Assembly: GCA_002428385.1 (NCBI GenBank)
Contig: DIWB01000030.1
Span: forward strand, 1-64,000
Reading direction: 5' to 3'
Length of the DNA stretch: 64,000 nt
Origin: Bacteroidales bacterium UBA6117
GTDB lineage: Bacteria > Bacteroidota > Bacteroidia > Bacteroidales > VadinHA17
The position numbers and the translations under genes are program-made. Below, piece after piece: positions 25,667-32,995 of the stretch (the first letter of the stretch is position 1; each line of letters starts with the position of its first letter). The notes below the pieces were generated by a model that searched no databases, had not been told where the DNA came from, and was given only the letters and a program-made list of their open reading frames with translations.

Positions 25667-26701
25667 CTATCTGTAAATCCTCCTCCTGTTAAGCTCGTTC
25701 TGGTACCTGCGGGCATTCATGTTATGCTCCGACAGTGTCCTTGAAAAATTATGATACCCCGAAAAATCAGGCCTGGCTGCAAAATATAAATAATCGTGCT
25801 TCTCGGCATTCAGGACTGCTTCCAAACCGTTGATCGACGGACAGGCTATCGGACCGGGAGGTAACCCGGCATATTTGTAAGTGTTATACGGGGAATCGGT
25901 TTCGAGATGCCGGTAAAGTATCCTGTTGACATTGAAATTGTTGATTGCAAATTTTATAGTGGGATCCGCCTGTAGGGGCATGCCACTCCTGAGCCTGTTC
26001 ATATAAACTCCTGCGATCCTGGGCTTCTCATCATTCTTAAGTGCCTCCTCATCAACAATTGAGGCGAGAGTGGACACCTCCACCGGGGAAAGTCCTATTT
26101 CTTCGCTCTTTTTAATCCTATCCCTGTTCCAGTATCTGTTGTACTCCCTCAGCATCCTGACGTACAGCTTCCGGGCGCTTGTGTTCCAGTAAAATTCATA
26201 GGTATCTGGAAGGAAGACCGAAATGACGGTCTCCGGCCTGAATCCGTCACCGCTATAGTTTTCCGGGTCAGAAAAAAAAGCCATTATCTCTGCCGAGTCA
26301 GCTTCAATCTGTCCTCCTATCTTACCGGCAAGCTCGTTAAGCGTTCGTATGTTGTTGAAGGTGATACGCACCGGTGTCTGCCGTCCGCCCCTGAGCAGGT
26401 TTATCAGGTCGTTATTGCTCAGTGCCTTGTTAATGACATACTTACCCGGTTTGACAAGAACGGGGTATTTCTTTTTTTCGGCAACCCATTTCAGCACCTT
26501 AAGGTTTTTGATCTCCAGGTTGGCTTCAATCGTATCCATTGCCTGCTCATAGCCTGCTTCTTCAGGAATGAGAAGTACCGATTCATCTCCAACCGGGAAA
26601 ACCGACGGGCTGTACAACCTGCCATACAAAATAACTGCGGTGAAAAAGACTGCCGGGACAAACAGCGACAGGACAATTAATATCACTCTCCTCCTACTCA
26701 T
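25667..26701 (-). CDS. mltG: Endolytic transglycosylase MltG (YceG-like)
   Basis: This 344-residue protein has one N-terminal membrane helix (residues about 5-27) and a periplasmic YceG domain. The catalytic region is STLASIVDEEALKND near residue 215, followed by GVYMNRLRSGMPLQADPT, which is conserved across MltG. The glutamate within VDEEA would be the catalytic residue. MltG cuts nascent glycan strands and sets their length. It lies tail-to-tail with murB. Confidence 0.93.
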   Translation of the reverse strand: MSRRRVILIVLSLFVPAVFFTAVILYGRLYSPSVFPVGDESVLLIPEEAGYEQAMDTIEANLEIKNLKVLKWVAEKKKYPVLVKPGKYVINKALSNNDLINLLRGGRQTPVRITFNNIRTLNELAGKIGGQIEADSAEIMAFFSDPENYSGDGFRPETVISVFLPDTYEFYWNTSARKLYVRMLREYNRYWNRDRIKKSEEIGLSPVEVSTLASIVDEEALKNDEKPRIAGVYMNRLRSGMPLQADPTIKFAINNFNVNRILYRHLETDSPYNTYKYAGLPPGPIACPSINGLEAVLNAEKHDYLYFAARPDFSGYHNFSRTLSEHNMNARRYQNELNRRRIYR

Positions 26702-26812
26702 GCATTAAATGATATTTTACAAATTTAAAGAAAGCTGCCGATTTGACTTACTCTGATACAAATGATTATTTTTGAGCTCTTGAGTTTGACAAACCATTCA
26801 AATCAAATACTT

Positions 26813-27181
26813 ATGACCACAACAGTTCTATTGTCACTTATCGTTATCGGTATCATCACCGGTGTTGCCGCAGGTATGCTGGGCATCGGGGGTGCGATAA
26901 TCATGGTTCCGGCACTTGTGTTCATCATGGGTCTGACCCAGCACCAGGCTCAGGGCACCAGTCTTGCTGTAATGCTTCCTCCCATCGGCATCATTGCCGC
27001 GTATAACTACTACAAGGCAGGCGAGGTAAATCTTAAATTTGCACTGATACTTGCAGGAGCGTTCATCATCGGGTCCTTTTTCGGATCGAAGCTTGCACTC
27101 AACATTCCCCAGCACATCCTGAAAAAGATATTTGCCATTCTTCTGCTGCTTGTATCCCTCAAAATGCTGTTCTCAAAATAA
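26813..27181 (+). CDS. Half-length TauE/SafE (TSUP) permease
   Basis: This 122-residue protein has four hydrophobic segments and the N-terminal TSUP motif (GVAAGMLGIGGAIIMVP). Full-length members have seven to eight helices and about 250 residues arranged as two repeats; this one contains a single repeat and so would have to dimerise. The family exports sulfite, sulfoacetate and related organic anions. The ATG at 26813 is chosen because an upstream start at 26762 adds a polar N-terminus. Short TSUP proteins of this size recur in Bacteroidota, so it is probably intact rather than truncated. Confidence 0.8.
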   Translation: MTTTVLLSLIVIGIITGVAAGMLGIGGAIIMVPALVFIMGLTQHQAQGTSLAVMLPPIGIIAAYNYYKAGEVNLKFALILAGAFIIGSFFGSKLALNIPQHILKKIFAILLLLVSLKMLFSK

Positions 27182-27210
27182 AAACAGGGACACTGCGAAC
27201 AATGTCCCTG
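27181..27210 (-). terminator. Rho-independent terminator for the minus-strand barrel gene
   Basis: CAGGGACA (27185-27192) and TGTCCCTG (27203-27210) form an eight-base-pair stem with a ten-base loop. Read on the minus strand it is followed by a T-rich run (complement of 27175-27184), so it would stop transcripts of the gene at 27230-27868. Confidence 0.65.
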
Positions 27211-27229
27211 CATCGCTGGCTCTTATCGT

Positions 27230-27868
27230 TTAGAACATTATTCCTACGCTAAGCAGAAACGCATTTGGCCTGTCATCAAGAGTGAATTTCGTGCCTGCTT
27301 CATTCTCAATTTTTGTCTGGTATTTCTGCAGACTGCCTTCATATTTCAGGTCAATGGTGATTTTTTTGACAATATCTACTCCAATTCCTGCCTGATAACC
27401 GAAGGTAAGGTCATTGTACATTGCCTTGAAGTCGGGATCAGTTATCAGATCCTTCGGGGAATTGATAAGGAGACGTGCTGCAGGGCCGGCATTGAGGCGG
27501 ACCGGACCAAGCTTTGCTCCAAGCATTATGGGAAGGTCAAGCCTGTTGAACTGCTGCTTCCTGATAGTTTCTTCAGTCGGGGTTTCGGCATCAGCAACTG
27601 TATACTCATCAGTCCTGGATGCAAAAAGAAGTTCCGGCTGAATGTAGAATCCCAACATACTGAACCTTACAAATGCACCCGCATGAAAGCCATAATTGGC
27701 TGCTTTTATCGAGTTCACCAGATACTCAGTTTCACCTGAAGTAAGTGTTTTTACATCATCCATCTTTACATTGGTGGTGCTGACACCTGCCTTAAGTCCG
27801 AAATTCACCTGCGAAAATGCTGGAAGTGCAAGGAAAACAGATAGTACAATTAAAATTGATTTTCTCAT
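27230..27868 (-). CDS. Outer-membrane beta-barrel protein, PorT-like family
   Basis: This 212-residue protein has a signal peptide (residues 1-19, ending FSQ). The rest alternates hydrophobic and polar residues in a pattern of about eight beta strands, with NFGLKAGVSTTN at the start and a terminal segment NAFLLSVGIMF ending in phenylalanine, the usual end of an outer-membrane barrel. It belongs to the 'porin family / outer membrane beta-barrel' group common in Bacteroidota, with no known transport substrate. It is monocistronic with a hairpin terminator downstream. Confidence 0.82.
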   Translation of the reverse strand: MRKSILIVLSVFLALPAFSQVNFGLKAGVSTTNVKMDDVKTLTSGETEYLVNSIKAANYGFHAGAFVRFSMLGFYIQPELLFASRTDEYTVADAETPTEETIRKQQFNRLDLPIMLGAKLGPVRLNAGPAARLLINSPKDLITDPDFKAMYNDLTFGYQAGIGVDIVKKITIDLKYEGSLQKYQTKIENEAGTKFTLDDRPNAFLLSVGIMF

Positions 27869-28031
27869 TTCTTTGGTTTTTTAGTTCTACATGTTAATCA
27901 GATAAAAAATACACACAGACATTTGAAGTTACTTTTATCTTCATCTGACATATAACGGTGAAGTTTAATAAAAGTTTCAGATATTCGTCAAAAACCGGGC
28001 CATACAAAGTCTGGCAGGGAAGAAAAAGTCA

Positions 28032-28565
28032 TTATTTACGTGCAAGCTCGGTGACTATTGCCTTCTTCATAAGGTCGAACTCATCCCGGTCAAAAAGACG
28101 TGTCAGGAATATTATTTTACCCGACCGGTCAATGATCACATTCCTGGTGACACCGGCCTCCTTAAGGGCATAGAGCCCGAAAATATCGGCTCCCGGATCA
28201 AGGGCAAGAGGGTAAGTTACACCGATATCTTTTTTGAATTTCAACACTTTATCCAGCGGTTCATCGCGGTCGATTCCTATTACTGCAAGATCAGACTTAA
28301 TGTTTGGAAGCCATATCTCCTTCTCAATGAAGGGCATCTCCTGCCTGCAAACAGAACACCAGCTGGCGGTAAACTGAAGCATCACAACCTTTCCCCTCAG
28401 ATCCGAAAGCCTGTACGATTTGCCGCCGGCTTCCATGATTGCAAAGTCGGGAGCCTGGTCTCCAACCTTGACTATATAACCGTTATCATAAACCTTCTTC
28501 TCCTGTCCGTTCAGGGAGATGCTCAGAATAACAGCGGATATTGCAGCCAGTAATATTCTCTTCAT
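28032..28565 (-). CDS. TlpA-like thiol-disulfide oxidoreductase
   Basis: This 177-residue periplasmic thioredoxin-fold protein has a signal peptide (about residues 1-20). The redox motif is WCSVC (CxxC) in FTASWCSVCRQEMPF near residue 73. The AhpC/TSA-type start QAPDFAIMEAGGKSYRLSDLRGK is typical of TlpA. A cis-proline region (TYPLALDPG) follows. The probable role is reduction or formation of disulfides in exported proteins. The ATG at 28565 was chosen because it directly precedes the signal peptide MKRILLAAISAV; an upstream ATG at 28610 is not signal-like. Confidence 0.85.
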   Translation of the reverse strand: MKRILLAAISAVILSISLNGQEKKVYDNGYIVKVGDQAPDFAIMEAGGKSYRLSDLRGKVVMLQFTASWCSVCRQEMPFIEKEIWLPNIKSDLAVIGIDRDEPLDKVLKFKKDIGVTYPLALDPGADIFGLYALKEAGVTRNVIIDRSGKIIFLTRLFDRDEFDLMKKAIVTELARK

Positions 28566-28611
28566 GATATTTTTTTTAGCAAATATAGCAATCCCTGACA
28601 TTTGAGGCAAG

Positions 28612-28680
28612 AAGGCCGTAAAGGCGTAAAGGCGTAAAGGCGTAAAGGCGTAAAGGCGTAAAGGCGTAAGGGTAAGGCGT
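28612..28680. repeat. Tandem octamer repeat AAGGCGTA
   Basis: Six perfect copies of AAGGCGTA run from 28621 to 28668, flanked by degenerate copies on both sides (AAGGCCGTA at 28612, and AAGGCATG repeats after 28680). The array is intergenic between the TlpA-like gene and the M28 peptidase, without spacers, and open in several frames, so apparent ORFs through it are low-complexity artefacts. Confidence 0.9.
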
Positions 28681-28779
28681 TAAGGCATGAAGGCATGAAG
28701 AATGAGATTTGAGTAGTGAGTGTTGATCTGTTTTTTGATTAATATTGAAATCCGATTGCAATACAAATTCTGCAGAACT

Positions 28780-30390
28780 ATGAAAAAGCACATATTGATT
28801 CTCCTTTTAATTGTCGCATCGGCCATCATGGAGGTGCAAGCCCAGACGGGAGGTGACAATTTCATGAAGGCTCTAAGTAACATAAATGAGAATGTTCTTA
28901 AGGCACAGCTTGGTTTCCTGGCTTCCGACCTGATGGAAGGCAGGGGAACCAGCACCAGGGGCGATTATCTGGCTTCGGAATATATTGCCAGCCAGTTACG
29001 GCTTTACGGCGTTGCTCCCGGTGGAGATACCTCGAGTGAAAGAACTCCATCCGGAACATACGGAGCTCCTGAAAAAACATACTTTCAGAACTTCCCGCTG
29101 ATAAAGTCAACCCGGGGTGAAGCCCCCGTAATGAAGATCATAATTACGGACGGGAAAGAACACATTCAAACCCTGAGCGTTACTCATAACGTCGATTTCC
29201 TTACAAGAATCCCCGGGCAATCTGTTGAGATTGAGGCTCCTGTTGTTTTTGTTGGTTTCGGCGTCAGAAACGAAAAACTCCGGATCGATGATTTCGGCAA
29301 TCAGGACATCAGGGGAAAATTCGTACTTAGAGTTGCAGGATCGCCCGGATTCCTTAAAGACAAACTGTCAATATCAGAACTGTCAAATAGTTCGCTGCAG
29401 GCGGAACGTATTGCCAGGGAACTGGGCGCAGCAGGAATAATAGAGTTTGATCCTGATATGCCAGTGTCAGGATCCTTCCCTGGCCCTCCTTTTCCGGATC
29501 CGGCACCATCGGAAAAAAGACCGGGATCAGGCCGCCCGTATGCTGATTATTCTCTCCCTTCTGCAAAGAGCTCCGACAGCTTCGTAAGGATAATGGTCTC
29601 TCCCGGAACTGCAGATGAATTATTCAGGGGATCCGGTTTCAATACTGAAGATTATATTGGCAAATCTGCCAGCAGTTACGTCAAACCGCAGGCTGACCTG
29701 ACCGGGAAGAAGATATTTCTGAAGACAACAGTGAAAACCGAGTTTGTAATGGTGAGGAATGTAATCGGGATTATCGAAGGAAAGGATCCCTCACAGATAA
29801 TAGTGGCAGGCGCCCATTACGACCACGTAGGCATGTGGAACGGGTATGTCTGGAATGGCGCCGACGACAACGGATCGGGGACCGTCGGTATCATGACTAT
29901 CGCAAAGGCTATCATGGAAACAGGTGTAAAGCCTGAAAAGACAATCATAATTGCCTTGTGGGCAGCGGAGGAAGAGGGCCTGCTTGGTTCGAGGCATTTT
30001 GTGGCAAATCTGCCCTTCCCGGTGTCTTACGTCCGCCTGAATCTGAATTTCGACATGATATCAAGATATGTATCCGAAAAGGAATACAAAAAAGCATACA
30101 TGATCTACACCGACACTTATCCCGGATTCAAAACCATGACAGAGAAGCATCTTAAAAGCTACGGGATTGACCTGGATGTGGAATTCCAGCCCTCCGCTGA
30201 TCCGCCCGGAGGAAGCGATCACAGGTCGTTCGTAGATGCAGGTATTCCCATTATGCGGTTCAAACCCGGACACAGGGAGGAATATCATACTCCCGGGGAT
30301 GATATTTCGACGGTCGACTGGGATATCATGCAGAAGATAGTCAGAATAGGGTTTGCGAATATCTGGGAACTCGCTAACAGCAACTGGTGA
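28780..30390 (+). CDS. M28 family metallopeptidase with PA-domain-like insert
   Basis: This 536-residue secreted protein has a signal peptide over about residues 1-21. The zinc-peptidase motifs are in order: GAHYDHVG (His, Asp), NGADDNGSG (bridging Asp), AAEEEGLLGS (catalytic and ligand glutamates), NFDMISR (Asp) and GGSDHRSF (His). Between the N-terminus and the catalytic part, roughly residues 125-320, lies an insert with VVFVGFGVR resembling a PA domain. Family members are aminopeptidases acting on peptides or folate-like substrates in the periplasm. The start at 28780 is chosen for its signal peptide; the longer in-frame ATG at 28720 is not signal-like. Confidence 0.9.
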   Translation: MKKHILILLLIVASAIMEVQAQTGGDNFMKALSNINENVLKAQLGFLASDLMEGRGTSTRGDYLASEYIASQLRLYGVAPGGDTSSERTPSGTYGAPEKTYFQNFPLIKSTRGEAPVMKIIITDGKEHIQTLSVTHNVDFLTRIPGQSVEIEAPVVFVGFGVRNEKLRIDDFGNQDIRGKFVLRVAGSPGFLKDKLSISELSNSSLQAERIARELGAAGIIEFDPDMPVSGSFPGPPFPDPAPSEKRPGSGRPYADYSLPSAKSSDSFVRIMVSPGTADELFRGSGFNTEDYIGKSASSYVKPQADLTGKKIFLKTTVKTEFVMVRNVIGIIEGKDPSQIIVAGAHYDHVGMWNGYVWNGADDNGSGTVGIMTIAKAIMETGVKPEKTIIIALWAAEEEGLLGSRHFVANLPFPVSYVRLNLNFDMISRYVSEKEYKKAYMIYTDTYPGFKTMTEKHLKSYGIDLDVEFQPSADPPGGSDHRSFVDAGIPIMRFKPGHREEYHTPGDDISTVDWDIMQKIVRIGFANIWELANSNW

Positions 30391-30420
30391 AATAAAATTG
30401 GGATAGTTCAAGGTTGCTGG

Positions 30421-30448
30421 TATTCAGTATTCAGTATTCAGTATTCAG
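30421..30448. repeat. Four tandem copies of heptamer TATTCAG
   Basis: Bases 30421-30448 are four perfect copies of TATTCAG. The array begins 31 bases after the M28 stop codon and is separated from the TACCGAW array by 16 bases. Confidence 0.9.
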
Positions 30449-30464
30449 TTCTTGATTTACCACT

Positions 30465-30534
30465 TACCGAATACCGATTACCGAATACCGATTACCGATT
30501 ACCGAATACCGATTACCGAATACCGATTACCGAT
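30465..30534. repeat. Ten tandem copies of heptamer TACCGA(A/T)
   Basis: Bases 30465-30534 consist of ten consecutive heptamers, each TACCGAA or TACCGAT. The last base varies between copies while the first six are constant. It is intergenic, 54 bases upstream of the PIG-L deacetylase start. A three-copy array with the same TACCG core (TACCGCA) occurs at 48019. Confidence 0.92.
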
Positions 30535-30536
30535 TC

Positions 30537-30555
30537 CCATTGATATTATCAATGG
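30537..30555. promoter_or_regulatory. Perfect inverted repeat upstream of the PIG-L gene
   Basis: CCATTGAT (30537-30544) and ATCAATGG (30548-30555) are perfect inverted repeats around a three-base centre. It sits 33 bases before the PIG-L start and is followed by TTTTC. It could be an operator or a weak hairpin terminator after the M28 gene; the sequence alone does not decide. Confidence 0.45.
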
Positions 30556-30588
30556 TTTTCTTATATTGTCACCCAAAACCCATACGAC

Positions 30589-31476
30589 ATGAAAATACTC
30601 AAATTTATTGCATTGGTGCCTGTTTTGCTGGGCCTGGCATCAGGGGCCAGCAGTCAGCAGGTAAAACAAAATGACAAGCTTCATATCATTATCATCGGTG
30701 CCCATCCTGACGATCCGGATGAAGTGGGAGGTACTGCTTACCTCTGGGCAAAGGCAGGACATGATGTTCTCATGGTTTCGCTTACAAACGGCGATGCAGG
30801 GCATCAGACCTACAGCTCAGAAGAACTGGCAAAAATCCGGAGGGAAGAAGCAAGGAAGGCTGGTGAAGTCATAGGTGTGAGGTACATTACACTCGACAAC
30901 CACGATGGCCAGCTTATGCCAACCTATGAAAACAGGCTTCAGGTGATCAAGCTGATCAGGGAACAGAAGGCAGACATCGTCATTTTCCCACGCCCCTACG
31001 ACTATCACCCTGACCACCGGTACTGCGGAACGCTGGTTCTGGATGCTGCCTACATGGTTACAGTTCCGAAGATTCTTCCGGAAGTACCCTTCCTTGAGAA
31101 AAATCCGGTTTTTCTTTACACTTATGACCAGTTCGTTCATCCCGAGCCTTTCATCCCGGATGTATGCATTGACATCGATGCCGTGATGGAGAAGAAGATA
31201 GACATGTATCATCAGCACACCTCCCAGATGTATGAATGGCTCCCCTTCAACCGCGGTCAGCTTGATCAGGTTCCCAAAACGGAAAAGGAAAGAAGGGCAT
31301 GGCTTGGCAAGACATGGGGCGCCAGATCAAATGCCGAACCATTCAGGGCCAGGCTGATTGAACAGTACGGTCAGGAAAGAGGCTCAAAAATCAGGAACTG
31401 CGAAGCATTCCAGGACAGCGGCTACGGCACTGCGCTGACAAAGGAAAACATAAAAAAGTATTTCCCTTTCTATTGA
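30589..31476 (+). CDS. PIG-L (LmbE-like) zinc deacetylase
   Basis: This 295-residue secreted protein has a signal peptide over about residues 1-22. The family signature is IIGAHPDDPDEVGG (about residues 36-49), giving the zinc His-Asp pair and the catalytic Asp, and a second zinc histidine is in YDYHPDHRYCG. PIG-L proteins remove acetyl groups from N-acetylglucosamine derivatives or related N-acyl substrates. The secreted location suggests a glycan or antibiotic-like substrate rather than a cytosolic thiol cofactor. The end overlaps the convergent zinc-ribbon gene by seven bases. Confidence 0.9.
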   Translation: MKILKFIALVPVLLGLASGASSQQVKQNDKLHIIIIGAHPDDPDEVGGTAYLWAKAGHDVLMVSLTNGDAGHQTYSSEELAKIRREEARKAGEVIGVRYITLDNHDGQLMPTYENRLQVIKLIREQKADIVIFPRPYDYHPDHRYCGTLVLDAAYMVTVPKILPEVPFLEKNPVFLYTYDQFVHPEPFIPDVCIDIDAVMEKKIDMYHQHTSQMYEWLPFNRGQLDQVPKTEKERRAWLGKTWGARSNAEPFRARLIEQYGQERGSKIRNCEAFQDSGYGTALTKENIKKYFPFY

Positions 31477-31835
31477 TATTCGATATACTGGCTGTTCTCC
31501 TTCAGTTCGATGAAGTCATCGCCTGTTTCCCTGTATCCATACTCGAAACAATAGTGGTAACGGATACCTTCTGATGTTTCGATCAGATGGGTGAAGAAAC
31601 TGAAATTGTAACCCAGGGCAAAAAGCGCATCCTTGTGAATCCTACACCTTCCTTCCATGTACAGGTCTGCAAGGATGCGCCTGTTTTTCCTGAGTAATCC
31701 GTGAACATTTCTCATGAAATTGTTAGTGTCACGGTTCAGCTTGTTGTTGTAATTGTTTCTGCACTGATCAGAGCAGAATTTCTTATCAGTCCGGCCACGT
31801 ATTGTGCAGCCGCAATCGAGACATTTCCTTTCCAC
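31470..31835 (-). CDS. Small zinc-ribbon protein, function unknown
   Basis: This 121-residue protein has an N-terminal zinc-finger pattern: C5, C8 and C10, then C21 and C25 (FCSDQCRNNYNN). The rest is polar and helical with no membrane segment. Similar 'DUF2116/zinc-ribbon' proteins occur in Bacteroidota without known function; nucleic-acid binding is a guess from the finger only. A TAACTTTA -10-like box with TTTG 23 bases upstream lies before the start on the minus strand, and GGAAAGGAA precedes the ATG. Confidence 0.7.
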   Translation of the reverse strand: MERKCLDCGCTIRGRTDKKFCSDQCRNNYNNKLNRDTNNFMRNVHGLLRKNRRILADLYMEGRCRIHKDALFALGYNFSFFTHLIETSEGIRYHYCFEYGYRETGDDFIELKENSQYIEYQ

Positions 31836-31951
31836 AGCACGAAAGTTTTGATAAAGTTACAAAAAAACGTAAGAAGCGACAGCAAACGACTATAAATGAT
31901 TTTGAAACAGGTATAAATATTTAATAACCGACAGGTTCTGCCGGCCGGGCT

Positions 31952-31959
31952 TAAGTTTG
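31952..31959 (+). promoter_or_regulatory. Putative -10 box for ssb (TAAGTTTG)
   Basis: TAAGTTTG is an exact match to TAnnTTTG and would start a transcript about 30 bases before the ATG at 31998. No good -33 element is seen at the proper distance. Confidence 0.4.
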
Positions 31960-31997
31960 TATCAGTTAAAAACATGTTAAACCAAAATCATTTAGTC

Positions 31998-32360
31998 ATG
32001 AACAATTTACGGAACCGGGTACAGCTTATCGGGCATCTCGGGCAGGATCCAGAGATCAAAACCCTGGAAAGCGGGAAAAAGGTTGCTAATTTCACAATTG
32101 CAACAAACGATTCTTTTAAAAACACCGAAGGTCAGAGGGTGGAGGAGACGACCTGGCACAACATCGTAGCATGGAATGGCCTTGCAGAGCGAGCTGCCAG
32201 ATTTCTTAAGAAAGGCAAGGAAGTGGCCATTGACGGAAGAATTGTGTACAAGAGCTATGAGGACAAGAAGGGTGTGACAAAGTATGTGACGGAGATTGTC
32301 CTGAATGATATGCTCTTTCTGGGGTCGTCGGGCAGGAACGGCGAGGAAAAGGAAGAATAG
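31998..32360 (+). CDS. ssb: Single-stranded DNA-binding protein
   Basis: This 120-residue protein is an OB-fold SSB: NRVQLIGHLGQDPEI at the start, VANFTIATNDSF, the conserved tryptophan in TTWHNIVAWNGLAE, and the DGRIVYKSYEDKKG hairpin. It lacks the long glycine-rich linker and the DDDIPF-like acidic tip of the main cellular SSB, ending in NGEEKEE, so it may be a secondary SSB. The ATG at 31998 was chosen over 31974 because it fits the usual MNNLRNRVQLIG start. A strong terminator follows. Confidence 0.9.
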   Translation: MNNLRNRVQLIGHLGQDPEIKTLESGKKVANFTIATNDSFKNTEGQRVEETTWHNIVAWNGLAERAARFLKKGKEVAIDGRIVYKSYEDKKGVTKYVTEIVLNDMLFLGSSGRNGEEKEE

Positions 32361-32389
32361 TACTGATCACTCGCTGCTTTCCTGATGAA

Positions 32390-32423
32390 AAGAGGCTGTC
32401 GTGACGACAGCCTCTTGTTTTTT
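32390..32423 (+). terminator. Strong rho-independent terminator after ssb
   Basis: AAGAGGCTGTCG (32390-32401) and CGACAGCCTCTT (32405-32416) form a perfect twelve-base-pair stem with a three-base loop, followed by GTTTTTT. On the opposite strand the stem lacks a clean T-run, so it acts mainly on the ssb transcript. Confidence 0.9.
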
Positions 32424-32428
32424 CATTC

Positions 32429-32995
32429 TCATGCGTTTCGTCCTGCCCTGAGGGCTTTCAGGTTCAACTCAGCCAGTTCAGGGCTCTTCTTTGAAAACAG
32501 TTTCACCACGGCTTTCTCGAGGCTTTCCCAGGGAAGATCAAGATAATGCGAGGCGGCCCCAAGGATCACCACATTACCCGAACGCGCCGAACCTATCTGC
32601 CGTGCAATCTCATCAGCATCAATAATCTTATGATTTTCAACTTTCCTTATCCTGCTGAGGATATCTTCCACAGGAGGATAGTCATCGATATTTACGAATG
32701 GTGTCGAGTTGGAGACCAGCCATCCCGATGCCGAAAGCCATGGCAGGTACCTTAGCGATTCCATCGGCTCGACTGAAATTATCAGATCAGCTTTGCCATA
32801 AGGTATCAGATCAGAATGAACCGGCAGTGACGACAGCCGGAGGTGTGACTGGACATCCCCTCCCCTCTGGCTCATTCCATGAACCTCGGCCTGCTTCAGG
32901 TAAAGATCATTTTCGATTGCGGCAAGGCCGATAATTGCCGCAATTGACAATATCCCCTGCCCTCCTACTCCTGATAATATTATGTCGCTCTTCAT
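32429..32995 (-). CDS. iorB: Indolepyruvate:ferredoxin oxidoreductase beta subunit
   Basis: This 188-residue protein is the gamma-type domain of 2-oxoacid:ferredoxin oxidoreductases, with the GVGGQGILS motif near the N-terminus and the MSQRGGDVQSH segment that follows. It pairs with the alpha subunit encoded upstream; their coding regions overlap by four bases (ATGA), a sign of translational coupling. The complex oxidatively decarboxylates aryl-2-oxoacids from aromatic amino acids to acyl-CoA and reduces ferredoxin. The start at 32995 was preferred to an ATG at 33064 inside the alpha gene. Confidence 0.9.
   Translation of the reverse strand: MKSDIILSGVGGQGILSIAAIIGLAAIENDLYLKQAEVHGMSQRGGDVQSHLRLSSLPVHSDLIPYGKADLIISVEPMESLRYLPWLSASGWLVSNSTPFVNIDDYPPVEDILSRIRKVENHKIIDADEIARQIGSARSGNVVILGAASHYLDLPWESLEKAVVKLFSKKSPELAELNLKALRAGRNA

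Noticed and set aside
28576..28791. Minus-strand ORF rich in repeated YAFTPLRL peptides
   Set aside because: It is simply the translation of the AAGGCGTA array and flanking intergenic DNA.
28612..30534. Tandem repeat arrays as a CRISPR
   Set aside because: Units are 7-8 bases with no spacers and no cas genes are nearby.
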